From: Mansonella perstans
Lineage: Eukaryota > Nematoda > Chromadorea > Rhabditida > Onchocercidae
Direction: 5' to 3'
Assembly (NCBI GenBank): GCA_037074765.1
Contig: JBAMDO010000193.1
Coordinates: forward strand, 1-64,000
DNA length: 64,000 nucleotides
The notes under the pieces were generated by a model that saw only the letters and a program-made list of their open reading frames with translations, had not been told where the DNA came from and did no database searches. This document shows positions 1-13,800 of the stretch, piece after piece. The translations under genes were made by a program, and so were the position numbers. The stretch's first letter is position 1, and each line of letters starts with the position of its first letter.

Positions 1-110
1 AAAACATTTAAAATAATATAATATTTCTGAATAGCATTTTTTGGTAGGCAAAAATTTTGCTTCTACAATTTCTTATGTGTAATAATTTTCTGGAAAAAAA
101 AAATTTTCAG

Positions 111-234
111 GAATGATAATAGCTTAAAAACACATGGTGGTGGTGGTGGTGGCGCATTTTTACCAGCGCAATCAACAGCAACAACAACAACAACAACATT
201 TCCGCAAACTAATCATTTAAATCAATCGTTGTAA
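111..234 (+). CDS. 3' terminal exon of an unrecognised protein (partial)
   Basis: A terminal coding exon starts right after a strong acceptor (AAATTTTCAG ending at 110). It reads open from the second base (first base completes a split codon) to a TAA at 232-234, about 40 codons. The peptide is low complexity: a run of six glycines (GGT/GGC codons at about 136-153), then a run of threonines encoded by ACA repeats, ending in NQSL. The other two frames stop early. AATAAA-like sequences follow directly after the stop. The rest of the gene lies to the left of the window, so the product cannot be named. Its orientation makes it convergent with the RING gene further right. Confidence 0.6.
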
Positions 235-2370
235 ATAAAATAATTTTTACAACAACAATAAAAAAAAGTTGGACGAATAAGTGTGGGACGACTATTGTTT
301 ACCGTATTCTATTATAAAATTGTTTTTTTTTCGCGATTAAATTTTGTATTTTGGATATGTGAGAAGAAAATCTAATAAAGTACAAGAAATTGATGAATTG
401 ATTGATTGATCGATCGATCGGTCGATTGATCAACAAATTTGTATATTTTTAAATGTTAAAATTATTTTGAATATTTTGTTTTTTGTGAGGAAGGATAAAA
501 ATAATTGAAAGTTTAAGCATTTCAATTATTACTATTATTAATTATTATTGTTACTATTTTTATTATTGTTAGTTACTGCTATTGTTATTGTAAAATTTCC
601 AAATTTAAATAATCGCATAATGGAAAAAATAGTGAATTCATTAATGAAAAAATCTTTTCTTTTCATAGAGTTTGAATGTGTAATTAATTTAAAGTACGAC
701 ACGCAGGTGTGCCACTATATCGAATGTATATTTGGGAAAGGTTAAAAATGAAATTTTGCAAAGAAACATAATCAGAAAGAGAGTGAATTAAAAGGAATGG
801 AAAAAAAGGACTAAAGCCATTGCTAAAAGTAAGCTAATGAATGGATGACCTTTTTTAAATGACCTCTTTAGTAAAATGGACGAAATAAGAAAAAAGTTTG
901 TCTTTTTTTCCATCATTTTAATTTAATGAAACGATATGTGTGTGTGTGTAAATTTTTTTAATTTACTTTTATTGTAGCATTATTTCTAATATATCCAATT
1001 TTAATGAAGATTATTGAGAAGTATTTGATTGAAAAATTTTTTTTTTCATTTTTGAATTATTTCAGAATGTTCATCAGTCGTATAGAAAATGAGCAAAAAA
1101 AAAAAAAATAAGAAAGAGTTACATAACAATGAAACATTCTGATAAGTTAAAAAGAAAATGCAAAAAATTTCTTTCATCATTTATTTGATATCATGAAAGA
1201 TACTAAGTTATCAACGATTAAAATTGGAATTATTAGTGTTTGTTATTACTTATTTTTATTATTATTATTTATATCACTATTATCATTATTGCCATCGTTG
1301 TTATCAAGATAGCAAAATAAAAGCAAATGTTCTTTTTATTTTTCTCTTCTCAATTCTTTAATATTTTGCCAATATTTTTCGTTTTGTATTTTATCATTAA
1401 TTATTTTTTTAATGTTTACGAAAAATGAATTCGATTATTATTATTGTCAATGATTTGTGTTCTGATTTTTCTCTCTTTTCTGCTGTTTCTCTTGTTCTAT
1501 ATATATTTTATATATACATAATGCTATTATTTCTCTTATTTTTTTCTCTGGAAACATCATTAAACTAAACTTGATATCGCAGTTGATTTTATTTCAAACT
1601 TTATAATTAAATTGAAAATATCATTTTGGTATACATGTACAATATATATACAACAGTCATTAGTACTATCATGATAAGATAAAATAAGAGAAAATATAAG
1701 GTAACGAATGTTTTTTGACTGTTTGTTGTTTTCTTTGCAATTTTTTTTCCCATTTTTCATCAAATTTTCCTATCTTTCTTTCTCTGTCTCTCTGTCTCTC
1801 TCTTCATCTATTTTAATGGAATTTGACTTGAATAAAAACATGATTTAAACTTATGAATGGATCTGGAACTAAAACTTTCAAGTCCTTAAATTTAGAGCCT
1901 GAAATGAAACACACACACACAAAAGCATATTAGTAAGTTGGGCAATCCAAGTCGGTTTTATTATATAAAAGACAAATTCCGAAAATGCTAATCTGAAATG
2001 TAATCCGGAGGAAACCACGTGCTGAGAATATGTAATATACAACATTTACAGTGAACAACATAACTATGATTGACGGTTTGGATATAGTAGCAATACATCA
2101 ACAAAAAACAAATAAACAATAAGCAGTAAACAATAGGCCGTAAACATAAGCAATAAGCAAATAAACAAAAATGGTAACAATAATTAGTAGTGGTTACTGG
2201 TTACCGTAAGAAATATTTCCGGTTTTTTCCAAAACCAAAACATTCGGTGAGGTGCGTAAAACCGTAAAACGATAAACTCATTAATGATAATGCTGATTTA
2301 TGAAAGACAGAAGAAAGAACTGGAAATGTAAATGGTCTGTGTGCTATGAAACAACAACTTATGATACATC

Positions 2371-2549
2371 GGCACTTTACGCGGAGAGTAATCACAGTAG
2401 AAAGAAAAAAAGTTGCCGGTGCTTTACCCCGAGAGTACAGGAAGGAAAGAAATTTCTGTTACTTTACCCAGAAAATAAGCAGAGCAGAAAGGAAAAGAAT
2501 TCCCGTTACTTTATCCTGAGAATAATCAGAGTAAGAAAAAAAATTCTAT
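2371..2549. repeat. Degenerate tandem repeat, about 40-48 base unit, roughly 4 copies
   Basis: A CTTTAC-like core recurs at about 2374, 2422, 2462 and 2508. Each copy is followed by an AGARTAAKCAGAG-like segment and then by a purine-rich AGAAAGGAAAA segment. Copies differ by substitutions and small indels. Confidence 0.65.
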
Positions 2550-2804
2550 AGAAACTGGAGATAGTGCATGAAAGATGAGATTCTCTGAATTAAAATAGTA
2601 GTCATTCAATTGATTATTAACTAGCAAATTAATTGGAAAAACTCATTAGTTGTTATAGTAAGTACTGGAAATTGATTTAAATATTTAAGTTATCACTGCA
2701 TACCAAAAAAATATTTGCCATAGTACTTGTTGGATATACTGTATTCAAAATTTTTTTTTTCTAGGTCAAAATTAATTCTCACTTAAGTGAAATGATGAAT
2801 AAAA

Positions 2805-2900
2805 CGATAACTTTTCCCTTTCCCAAAAGTTCCCCCCATATCCTGGAAAATCCGATAACTTTTCCCTTTTCCAAAAGTTCTCCCCGTATCCTCGAGAATC
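2805..2900. repeat. Two-copy tandem duplication of a 48-base unit
   Basis: The block starting CGATAACTTTTCCCTTTCCC at 2805 is repeated from 2853 with few differences. Each copy continues through AAAAGTTC, a C-rich stretch, TATCCT and a GAAAATC/GAGAATC end. Confidence 0.8.
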
Positions 2901-3688
2901 AATGTCTGGATAAATCCTGAATGTAAATGAATGGAGATTTTCCCGCTTTATATTTTTTTACATAAATTTATCGTTCATTTGAATTTGATTGTATGCAAAA
3001 AATTCGCAGGTAAATTTTTTTTCATATCTTATCTATTTTAAAAAACATTTTATTAACAAAAAAAACAAGAAAGTGAAAGAGAAAAAAAAAACCACTTCTC
3101 CAAATTCTTTCCCACTAATTTCTTTTTCAAAATGTTTAAATTCAACAACTTTATCTGAGCTGAACAAAATTAATCAATTAAAAATGAAATTTAAACATAA
3201 GTTAAATAAAAGTTAATATCATGTATCTTTTATTTGATGGCTCGTTTTTCAAAAATATCTCAGTTTCGAGGAAATACTCACAAAGCAAAAGATCACAAAA
3301 GATAACCAACGTAAATATATAAACCCAGATGTGATTCAGTAATCAGTGATAATCATAGTAATCAATTATTCATTTCAATAACAAAAAAACTACAAAAAAT
3401 GAAGAAATGATTATCATTACCAGAAAGCAATGAATACAATCACTGCAAGAATATCAATAGGCCTCTTTTAATCTCTTTCATTTTATAATATTCTTCATTT
3501 TTTCCCAATCTGATGACAATTTGATATTTGCATCCTTTTCAAGTTAAAATTATTTTAAAAAAATGAAATCTATTTAAACTTTCTAAATCGTTTAATTTCT
3601 TCTCATGATAAATTTGATAATCCTAAAATCATTTTAGATTTAAAATTAACCAAATTCCTTCTCTTTATCAATCAATCAATCAGTCAAT

Positions 3689-6600
3689 CTAATCCCTGTT
3701 ACCTTGAATGAAAATTTGCAATACATCAATAAGTGGTTTGTGACAATGTGGACATGAACCACCGTTATCACATAATTCCCGCGCTTTCTCATAACATCCA
3801 ATGACACATCCACAACCATTTTCACCACCAGCAACTGCTGACATCACAAAACATTCATTTTTACATAGTAAACAGCGATAGTTTTTAGGGAACCAAAGTT
3901 GTGCAACACTTCTAACTGCAAATGAAAATTTCTTTTCTATTAAAACTTCCGAGAAATCTCCGATAAATTTTTTGCATTTAAAAATTTGAAAACCAGTTCA
4001 CACTAAATGACTGAGTTAAATTTAAAATAACAAATGATTAAATGAGGAAAACTAAACATAACTATAACTTTTACCATTTCCTTCATCTCATTTCAAGTTT
4101 TTTTAAGCTGTAGAGATTAAATTTAAATTTTAAGCTAATTTTAGTATTTCATTAATGTTAATATACGTTCGGTATAAATGGAAACATTTTTGAACTACAA
4201 GTTTAAAAGTATCGCTTACAATTATTGTTTAGAATTTTTAATGAAAGAAATAGAAAAAAAGTAAATGTACTTTTTTCTCGACAAACTGGACATGCAACAT
4301 CCATTGGGAGATTTTTTACTTTGTTTCGTTGTCGTTCATAGCGTACATAATTATCTTTACAAATTTTACAACATACTGCATGATTGCATGGCATTAGAAG
4401 TATATTGATCGGTCGTTCCCAGCATAATGTACATATTGGTATTGTTGCCTAAATAATGCAAAATACAAATTGATAAAGATGAGCCAATTAATTATTAGAA
4501 ATACCAGATTAAAAAAAAAAAAAAACCTCTCACAATTTATCTATCAAAATATTTCATTTGTTTATTATCAAATTAATCTGATTAATTTTGCTGTTTAATT
4601 GCAATAGTGCTTTCTTAAGAATATAAATATAGCGATAAACGATGTTCAACATTTTTTAATTTCATATTGCAAAATAAGAGCAGGACGTATTTTCGTCATT
4701 GATGTTAAGACAGCAGATTAAATTATTAGTGAATTAAAATCTACCATATTTTCAACAGAACAATCTTCATGAAGTAAATATTTCAAATTTTAAGAAATAT
4801 TTTATAAAATTATAAAGTATTAAAATGAAAAATGAAATACACTGTTCGACTTGGGTGGCGTGATTTCAGGTTTTACAACTTCTTCTCGTACTTCTTTAAC
4901 TTCTCGCACTTCTTCATTAACAACATTCAGTTTCATATTTGCTCTCCATGTAAACATCTCGGAAGGATTTAGAATTGCAATCAGAGGTATACTCTGTAAG
5001 TAATATCCGGAAATGACATTTTAGTGAGATAATTATCCTACAATATTATTAAGATATCTGGCTAACAATGCAAAATAATCACATTATTTAGACAACATTT
5101 CTGAAGACAATCTGTAATTTAGTCAAAAAGCCGAAAATTGGCCAAAAATTTTAGCCAAAAATTGCTGCAATTACTTTAGAATTTCTGCACAGTTCAGCAT
5201 TCTTTAAAAATCAAAACAATAGGCAATTTATTTTCCACTGGGCTTAAACAAATTTCAAATTTTTCTTAAAATGACGAACATGATTTGAAACAAATGAAAT
5301 AACTGACCCAAACATCAATTCAATTAATTTCAAACTGTAAAAGTGATTATTAAATTTCTACCTGTTCTATAACATTTGCCAGTGCTAAATACAAATTCTC
5401 CGCTGGATGATTGGGAGGATAATAAAAATAAATAAAATTTGATGGCCGAAATAAATTAAGACGAAAACAAACACCCAAACGTTTCTCCTCAAATCGTAAG
5501 AGTACTCGTAGATAATCATCTGAAATAAAAATTATTTTATTGTGCAAAAAAATAAAAATTTTAGCATATCTAAATTATAACATTTCAAATCAAAATGAAC
5601 TGTGAAACCTTTTGATTAGTAAGAATGAAACAAATAACACAATGACATCCCATAAATTAACAAACTGTAATGAGAATTAATTAAACCAAATGATTTTACT
5701 ATAGAAATGGTCAGCTCGAAAAGAATTCAGTTGTAGCATCAACATTTCAAGATAAACTTAACTATAAAGCAACTGACTATTTCTATAGTAAAAGCCTATC
5801 CGATTTAACGACAATGCATATGTAATAGCATAAAAAATGAAAATTAAAAGAAAATAAATTCCAGAAAAAGTTAAAGATTCCAGCTCAACACTCCTCGCGA
5901 ATCCTAAAACAACAACCATCAAGTAAATAATCAACCTAAGCTTGGAGGCTTTTATGTCTTTTTCAAAAAGGTTACTTTTTTCATCTGTCTTTGGTTTTCA
6001 TTGTACTTTTATCTTTCATTATAAACTTGTATTATCTAAATGATATCTGAAGACTTGCCAAATATGTAACAAAACAAATTTAAGCCTTGATATGTGGGTG
6101 ACGAATTAAAACAAATCTTGGTAAAATAATAAATTTAGGACATTGCTGCATGAATAAACAAATGAACAAAACTTGTCAAGTTTGCTACATTTTCTTCTTT
6201 TGACTTTTTCAACTTCGAAACTTCGAATGATAAATTTTTACAAAAATTTTGACAAAAGCAAATTTCATTTACTTCCTGTAAAAATATCTAAAAATTTGAA
6301 ATATAAAATTTTGGACTTGATGTTTATAAAATATACCTCTTTTCACATGATTCTTAACCCATAATGGCATTGCTGATGCATCCCAACTTTTGAAAGCTAC
6401 TGTATTTTTAGGATGTAAATTTTGTCGAATGATTTCAACACCCGAACAAATTGAAAAACCAACAAGCGGTAATTGTTCAAAATCCTTCTAAAATATGCAT
6501 AATAATTTCATATAACTTTTGGATTAAATTTTCCAAAAGAAACTTACGATATTTATTATAAAACATATTGCACCATTCGTCGCTTGGCCCCCCTTTTTTT

Positions 6601-6821
6601 CCCAAATCATTCGATTTAATATCTAACAAGAAATTCTTTCAAATAATTTAAAAATGGAAAATATTACCGTAGTTCTCTTTTCGAAAAATACATACCATAA
6701 AAACAATATTTATACAGTAATTTGAATGAAATTGACAGTATTTCCATAGTGATGTATTTGCTACAATGTAATTTCTGAATCGAAAAAAATCCATTTTCGC
6801 ACAACTATCATTCGAATTCAT
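3689..6821 (-). CDS. RING-finger (C3HC4) protein with divergent NHR-like core
   Basis: Seven exons join in phase: 6696-6821, 6548-6622, 6337-6487, 5362-5519, 4841-4993, 4271-4448 and 3689-3915 (1068 nt, 355 aa). The start ATG (6819-6821) sits 2 nt after an acceptor-like TTTCCAG, as expected for spliced-leader trans-splicing. Residues about 227-277 form a C3HC4 RING (CTLC, CNH, CKIC, CPVC), the E3 ubiquitin-ligase signature. A second cysteine cluster follows at about 290-345 (CLLC, CGC, CPHC), and an acidic/basic EVREVKEVRE-type segment precedes the RING. The N-terminal 200 residues are rich in beta-like hydrophobic and aromatic stretches and vaguely resemble a neuralized (NHR) repeat; this is a weak inference. 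A ubiquitin-ligase role is inferred from the RING alone. Confidence 0.8.
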
Positions 6822-7539
6822 CGCTGGAAATATTCAAAATTGCATTTAATAATGTAAAATCTATAAAAAGAAAAGAGAATTAATTAGTTTTAATTGGCAT
6901 ATAACAATATTTCATCAAACATGAATTAAGAACAGTGCCATCATATTCACTTGAATACTTATAAATTATACTTAAAAGTTTACTTTAACATATCGCATGA
7001 TGATAAATTATTCATACATACTTCTTATCACATTCCTGTCATTGCTGTCATGCCACTTTTCTCTTATTTCATTTCATAAAATTGCATTTCGAAAAGAAAA
7101 ATGAAAGCTTGAAAAACTACGGTATGTTTTTTTAAGAAAATGAAATGATATAGTTAGAAACACCGTTAACAAGACAACATGAACAAAAAAAAAGCAACAT
7201 TTCGAAAGAAATTTATTGAAAGCTTTTAGAAAAAAACAATAAATTAAAAATATCTCTAGAAAAACAAAGTTTGCACAGAGCACTGTAAGGTACGTAATTA
7301 TATGTACATCAAATGATAAAATCAAAACAATGATACCATTAATATCTTCTGCTTGCCAAAAAAACAAATCGTTACGAATCAATGCAGCTCTGAGCTTTCT
7401 GGATATGCATACAGTTTAATGCATTCCGTAAAATTTTATTCTAGGAAAATATATAAAAAAATACAAACCAGTGAAGCAACTGATATTAAAGCAGTAAAAA
7501 TGAAAGATATGCATAGCAAAAAAACTCTTCCTAATTAAT
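6822..7539. other. Spacer between the RING and zinc-finger genes
   Basis: This 718-base AT-rich spacer separates two minus-strand genes transcribed in the same direction. On the minus strand an AATAAA lies at 7440-7435, about 100 nt after the zinc-finger stop codon, and could serve its polyadenylation. The small open frames on both strands here have no splice or family support. Confidence 0.5.
7435..7440 (-). terminator. Candidate poly(A) signal of the zinc-finger gene
   Basis: AATAAA on the minus strand, about 100 nt downstream of the TAA at 7540-7542. Position is plausible; there is no transcript evidence. Confidence 0.35.
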
Positions 7540-10500
7540 TTATGTACGACGCCAAGTTAACAAATCATTGCGATCAAGAAAATCAGTACTATCTCGTTCA
7601 TGCTCTCGACGGATATGTGCCAGTAAACATTCGCCATCTTGAAATTGCTCCAAACAAATCTTACACACTTCCATTCTTGTCCTGAAAATTCTACTGATTA
7701 GAAATTAAACAAACAGTTGCCATTTTATCAAAAGTAGCTCAATAAAAATCATTTCCAACAGAAAAATATGACTTGTTTTTTAAAAATGATTAATGCAAAT
7801 ATTAACACCAACATCTAACATTAAGACTAAATATTTAGATGCTAAAATCCAACGGGCATAAAATCTACTTACATGTACGGCTGGAAATGATCATTATTTA
7901 CTGTTCCTGTTGTTCCATCTAAATGTCGCGTTAATTGCGGAAGAGAGAAAAACTGAAATAAAGAAAGAAGATAAAGTTATTCGATTTGTTTTTTAAATCT
8001 AATCCATAGAAATATCGTAATTCGAAATTAATTTCTGATATAATGAGTACCAGTTACCTGTGCTGTTTCATGATCTTCACTACCGAAATGTGCATCACTT
8101 TCTTCCTGACTAGAGAAACTTTCGTCACAAATGACACAATTGGAGATGAATGTTGGCGGTTGTGCCAAAGAGTCAAAATCTTGCGCACTTGTATATAAAC
8201 TTAATGGTAAATTGGTCAGCTCAACGGATGCATTTACCGGTACCACTATAGTATCTGTCTATAATGGATGTGTCATGAAAAAAACCGACTGACTAATTAC
8301 AGTTATGATCAGCTGATCATTTAGATTATTTTAAGTGATTGCCGATGCTGAAATATTACATAGTTTGTGCCATATTTAGATTTCCTAATTGAAATTTTCA
8401 ATATCCATTGCCCAATTAGATTGTTGGTGATTTTATATAAAAGTTAAATTTTAGAACTGAATTTCAGAAAATAGCTTACTCTTTTGTCTGACAAAAAAGA
8501 AAACATGCGCCGGGAATCGACAATAATAAATGAACCAGCATTCAAAAACGGATATGAAAGAGAAATTCGAAGCATTACACCTTCCGGTGATAAGGAACGC
8601 AGCATTTGCATCGGAATCACAATCGCACCACAATTATTTATCTCATTCACATCGCTAACACTGTAATTAAAACAAAAAAAAGATGATGTGATTTGTTAAA
8701 TTAGAAAAATTGATTTCAATTGAAGTTAATAGTTTGAAACCAGTATACTGAAAAGATCTTATCACATTTACGGGTATTTATGAAAATTATGATAGATTCT
8801 TAAAACATGGTAAACACAGTGAAATTTGCGAAAAGCTCAAATCCATGCAACTGGTAACTTACGAAATTTCATTGATAGTTACTTCAACGGTTTGTGAATC
8901 CAGACGCGGTTGCAGTTTTAGCACAAGATGTGTTGCTGTATTGTTGATATCCTGAAAAAAATAAAAAAAATCGATCGTTTGTAGTCAAGTATTAATTACT
9001 TTCAAAACTCGAACTTCAATCAAAAAATTTCTCATTTCACAAACCTTATTTACAATATGTGAAAAAGCAGAATTAAATGAAGGTTGCACAAATCCTGCAT
9101 TTTTAGGATCAGGCGCCAGCTGTAACGCAGTTGCCTGAAATTGCTCATGGGCGCTAAGTGAAGACGCAACACCATCAACGCCATCAATACCAGCAACCGT
9201 TACGTGTGAATGAAATTGCCTCACGTGTGCATCACGGCTACGAGCAGTCCTGTAATTTAATCACTGTGATCTTATCATTACAATTTTATATAATAAAAAT
9301 GCAGAGATTTTGAAAAAAAAGTTTTTTATATATTTTTCAAAAGCGACAACTGTACGAACTTACTTAAATCGTTCGCTGCATGTTTCATTCGTACATTTGA
9401 AAGATTTCTCTTCCGCATGAGCTAAATATAAATGCTGCCGTAAAGCTGACAACGAACAGTAACATCGTTTACATAACGTACACATTTCACGTGCATTACC
9501 CAGATCTTCGTGTATTTTCAAGTGTTGATATAAAGTTGATTTTACACGGAAAGAACGTTCACATATTCCACATGAAAATGGTTTCTCACCTAAAACTTGA
9601 AATCTTGGAAAAAACTTTTTAATTTGCAATTCAATCAATTATTTTAGATAAAAGAAAGTAATGTATAATGTATCAGTATAAATTTTTGAAAAAGACTAAT
9701 ATTACTAAAACAACAATTGTCAAATTTTACAAAAAGTTAAAGTTTCGCCAAAAAAAAAAATTACTTGTTTTCTAAATATTATATTTCTAGAAATTTAATG
9801 AATGAATCAAATTACCTGTGTGGATTCTTTTATGTCGCACTAAATCTGATGGTTTTTTGAATCGTCGATCACATACATCACATACATGCGATCGCTAAAA
9901 AAAAAAAAAAACTACAATAATTCATAGAATCCTTTAAATTTATTCGTCATGAATATAGCTGACATTTTTCCTCATCTTCTCACTTTGCTCGAACAGTTTA
10001 TATTGTTTTAACAAGCGAGTCAGTCAATGGTAACAGAGGGCAGTTCTACCTATGTGACAGAGTCTGTCTTTTTGTGATAATATATGACAGATCCATCGCT
10101 TTTGATTTTTTTTTCTTTTATATCGTTTTAATTAAAATAAATGTGGATTCATTTACATTCAAGAATATTTTTAAAAATGCATTACTGAAAAGCACTGCAA
10201 AATCTTTTTATAATACTGGCAATAATTCTGATAAAAAAAAGTCAAAAATAAGCTAAATAATAAATGTGTTCCGAAAGAAACTGATTATAAAAAATAAAAC
10301 TTATAATATTCAAACCTGATCTTCTTTCAGCAAAAAATTTGCATCACAGATGAAACTTCGTTCTTGATGTTGATTCTGTAAACAGTACTGTTGAAAAAAA
10401 GAAAAAAAAAAACCAAAGTAATTAAGAATTTCATTTTTCTCTCTTGTTGTCAGAAAAAATATATTAAACAGAGTATAAAATTTCCTGTAATCAACTCAGT

Positions 10501-10807
10501 TCAAAACTGAACAACGATACTTATTTTTATGAATAAAACGCTTAGCCTTCTTTCCATGATACATATTTCTTATGTACATGAGCTCAAGTTTGAGCAAATT
10601 TTCAGTAGCTTAGCCAAATCAGGCCATTGAGGACGGTAAACAACTGCAAGTTAGATAAAAAGCAAAACAGTACCAGTCATATAATCACACACTTTTTTGT
10701 TAAGCTATCAACGATTTCAATTTTTCGCTTCATTTCATAACTGACTAATAAAGGGAGAAATCTTCTTTGTTTGTTTTGATGCCTTCTGTTCTTTTGCAAG
10801 AATAGTC

Positions 10808-10838
<31 letters not shown>

Positions 10839-13800
10839 CGTTAAACTGTTAAGTAAGAAGAGAAAAACCTACAGAACAATGAAATGCTTGCAAATGATCA
10901 GCAAGACCAACACTTCCAGAAAAAGTTTTTGAACAATGATTACATGCCAACACGGGAAGACTGTGTAGCGGATCGGAAGACATATTATACAAATGAGTTG
11001 ACAAGGTTGCATCTGCAAATCACCATGAATTCCTCATCATTTCTGTGAAAAAAATACATTAAACATGTAGATTCGGTAAGATATACCTGAACTGAAACTA
11101 AAAAAGCAAACGGGACAGCGAGTCTCTTGAGATTTCTCAACTGCTAAACCATTTATTAGGTCGCAGTCCTCTGATATTAAACAGCTATTCAAATACGATG
11201 TCTGAAAAAGTAATTGTAAAAGAGAACTTAGATCATTTGAAAATTCTACATCTTCATTTTGTTCATTAAATCTTTTCTATTACTGTCAACATATCCCGAT
11301 TTTGTATGCCGAATGCCGGGCGGCTTTGAAAAAAGCCATGAGCTCCATAACTTTCATTAACTCTATGTTACTACGCATAAGGTTAGCTAAGCAACAAACT
11401 TAGAAATGAATGAAATTATTTGTTAGTTACCTCAACTGAACTATCAATATTCATATGTCTCGAATCAGTCTCTAAAGATGAAAAATCAAAATTGGTAAGA
11501 TCGTTTTCACTAAAATGGGTATTATCATCCTGCACACTTCGACTGAATAAATTATCAGGTGACCATGATAGAGATTCCTGAAATAATATTACTTTAGCTG
11601 AACAATATTAAAGCAATTTTGTTTAACTAATAAATATTTTAATATTTTCATAAAAACTGCTACACTTAAGATTAGCTATCTAACGTAATAAATGTTGTGT
11701 TCAGTACTTTTGATGAAGAAAGATACAAATTAATCAAGCAATTTTGAAATCAAAAACAGCTCAAACAAAATCGTCAGTAATTGAAGAATGGTTAATGATG
11801 ATGATGATGGATTTAGATTAAGTAAGGCATCATATCTTACAAAGTTCATCAAGCTATTGGGTCGTGTGTGTTTGCTTGTATGTGCTTTTAGTTGAGAATG
11901 ACGTCTGAATGTTTGATCGCAAATCAAGCACTTGAATGGCCGCCTATTGGTGTGTATTGCGCTGTGATATTTTAACTGAGCTGGAAAAAAGCCAATTTTA
12001 ATTTTACATTTTGAAGCAAAGTGCGATAAATATATAAATGTAAGCATACTGAAAATTGTCATGTAAAGGTCATAACCATCGATACAACTTCACTAGCCCT
12101 TAACCGATATTGGGAATTTTCGTATTGTTATATGACTGGTTTTTGTAGCACTCAGAAAACAAAAAACAATATGGGATATTCATACTCTGGAGTGGATTGT
12201 ATAATTACACGATTTAAAATTACTCTTCAGAAATAACTCCGTCAGAAAGTAAGACTTGAAAGTTAGTTTATGAAGTTATATACCTAATGAATAAAATGAC
12301 TTGTAGCACATTCGGCAGATGTGCGGTTTTATGCCCGTATGCCGATTAATATGCTCCTTCAAACAACGAAGTGTTGAAAATGATGCTGTACAAGTACGAC
12401 ACTTGTAGGGTCTGTGTTCCGGTTCAGTATTTGTGGGAGTATTTCCAGTAGGTGGCAAAAGTTCCAGCAAACTTCCTGATGAACCAACTTCAGCGTTTGC
12501 AGTTAAACAGGCTATCTGATGCTGCTCTAACGCTTTTTTGCTCAGGAAAATCTAAAAATGCAAAATTTACCTTCTGTTAAATTTCAGTGTGAATTTAAAT
12601 GACATATATACATGCATATAAAGCGGTAATGCATGCCTGTGAATAAATAATGATTTGGTAGTTCTACAAGAAAAAAACGGATGAGTAAACAGATGCCTTA
12701 ACATACCTCATCATAGCACATTGTTTTAAATGGAAATTAGATTAAGACAAAGGAAAATCAAGTTACTTGCGAACACACTCCACAATGTTCCAACGGTCTT
12801 TCATGGATTTTGAGATGACGGCGTAATGATGGTGCCGATGCTAACTAAAATTACACTTTTTTTCAATTTATTTTTTTCTTATATTTTCATTTCCAATAAT
12901 TTCAAGTTTTGGAACCTTTAAAAATATGTGAATTAAATAACATGTCTACCTGTTTCATACAAACAGGACAGCGAGCACTCGTGTAATAATTATCGGGATA
13001 ATCAGCGCGGACATGACTGTCCATATGCAACTTTAATGAAGATTTCAAATTAAAGTCTCGACCACATCGATTACATGAATATGGCCTTTCACCACTATGT
13101 ATTCGATAATGTCGTGCGAGATCGGATGTTTTGCCAAAAGCTTTCCCACATATATAGCAACAAAACAGCCTGTGTTTTTTGTTTTGTTTCTAAAGTAATT
13201 TCCTTTTTTCAAATTTCTTAGGAACAAAAATATTGCCTTCATAACAAAGCTTCGAATAGCAATTCTATTTATAATTCATAATACTCAATAGAGGATAACC
13301 TTGAAAGTACATTTGAAATTATACGCAAAAGATGAAAAAAAAAAACTAGAGAGCAAGGAAATTTCGCATAAATTTGATCACCACTTTAAACTGCTTGAAT
13401 GATGGAAGATTATTTTTTTCTTTTTATTTGACGAAGTGATAAATCACAACCTCTTAACTCGAAATTTTAATTTGCGAAAATCCTATAAAGTACCTGCAGA
13501 TGATCAGCAGTTCCTTCTTCAGCAATTATGGAATTTCTCAAGGTAACTGAAAAATGATCCTAATCTGCAGACATAAGAGGATAACAAAATGCAAAAAAGT
13601 TTGAGAAACTATGCAACTTCAATTTAAAAGGATGAAAAATTGCCTGCAAATCTAAAACATTTACATAATTCAAATCGATTTAAATGGATTTATCGAACCT
13701 TGTTCTGGATGACGTTTTCGGGTATGTACTTGTAACGGCTGCAACGAATTGAACACGCAAGCACAACTGAGACACCGAAAAACCGTACGAGATGTAGCAT

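Larger units (their letters stand above)
235..3688. other. Intergenic region between converging genes
   Basis: No coding exon is supported here. The stretch is AT-rich with homopolymer runs, a short GATT/GATC tetranucleotide run at about 391-431, CT-rich stretches near 1770-1805, and two separate minisatellite-like repeats near 2371-2549 and 2805-2900, listed on their own. Open frames present are short, low complexity, and lack splice or codon evidence. Confidence 0.6.

Noticed and set aside
2300..2551. 83-codon plus-strand open frame
   Set aside because: It is produced by the purine-rich tandem repeat; Lys/Arg-rich low-complexity product with no splice or family support.
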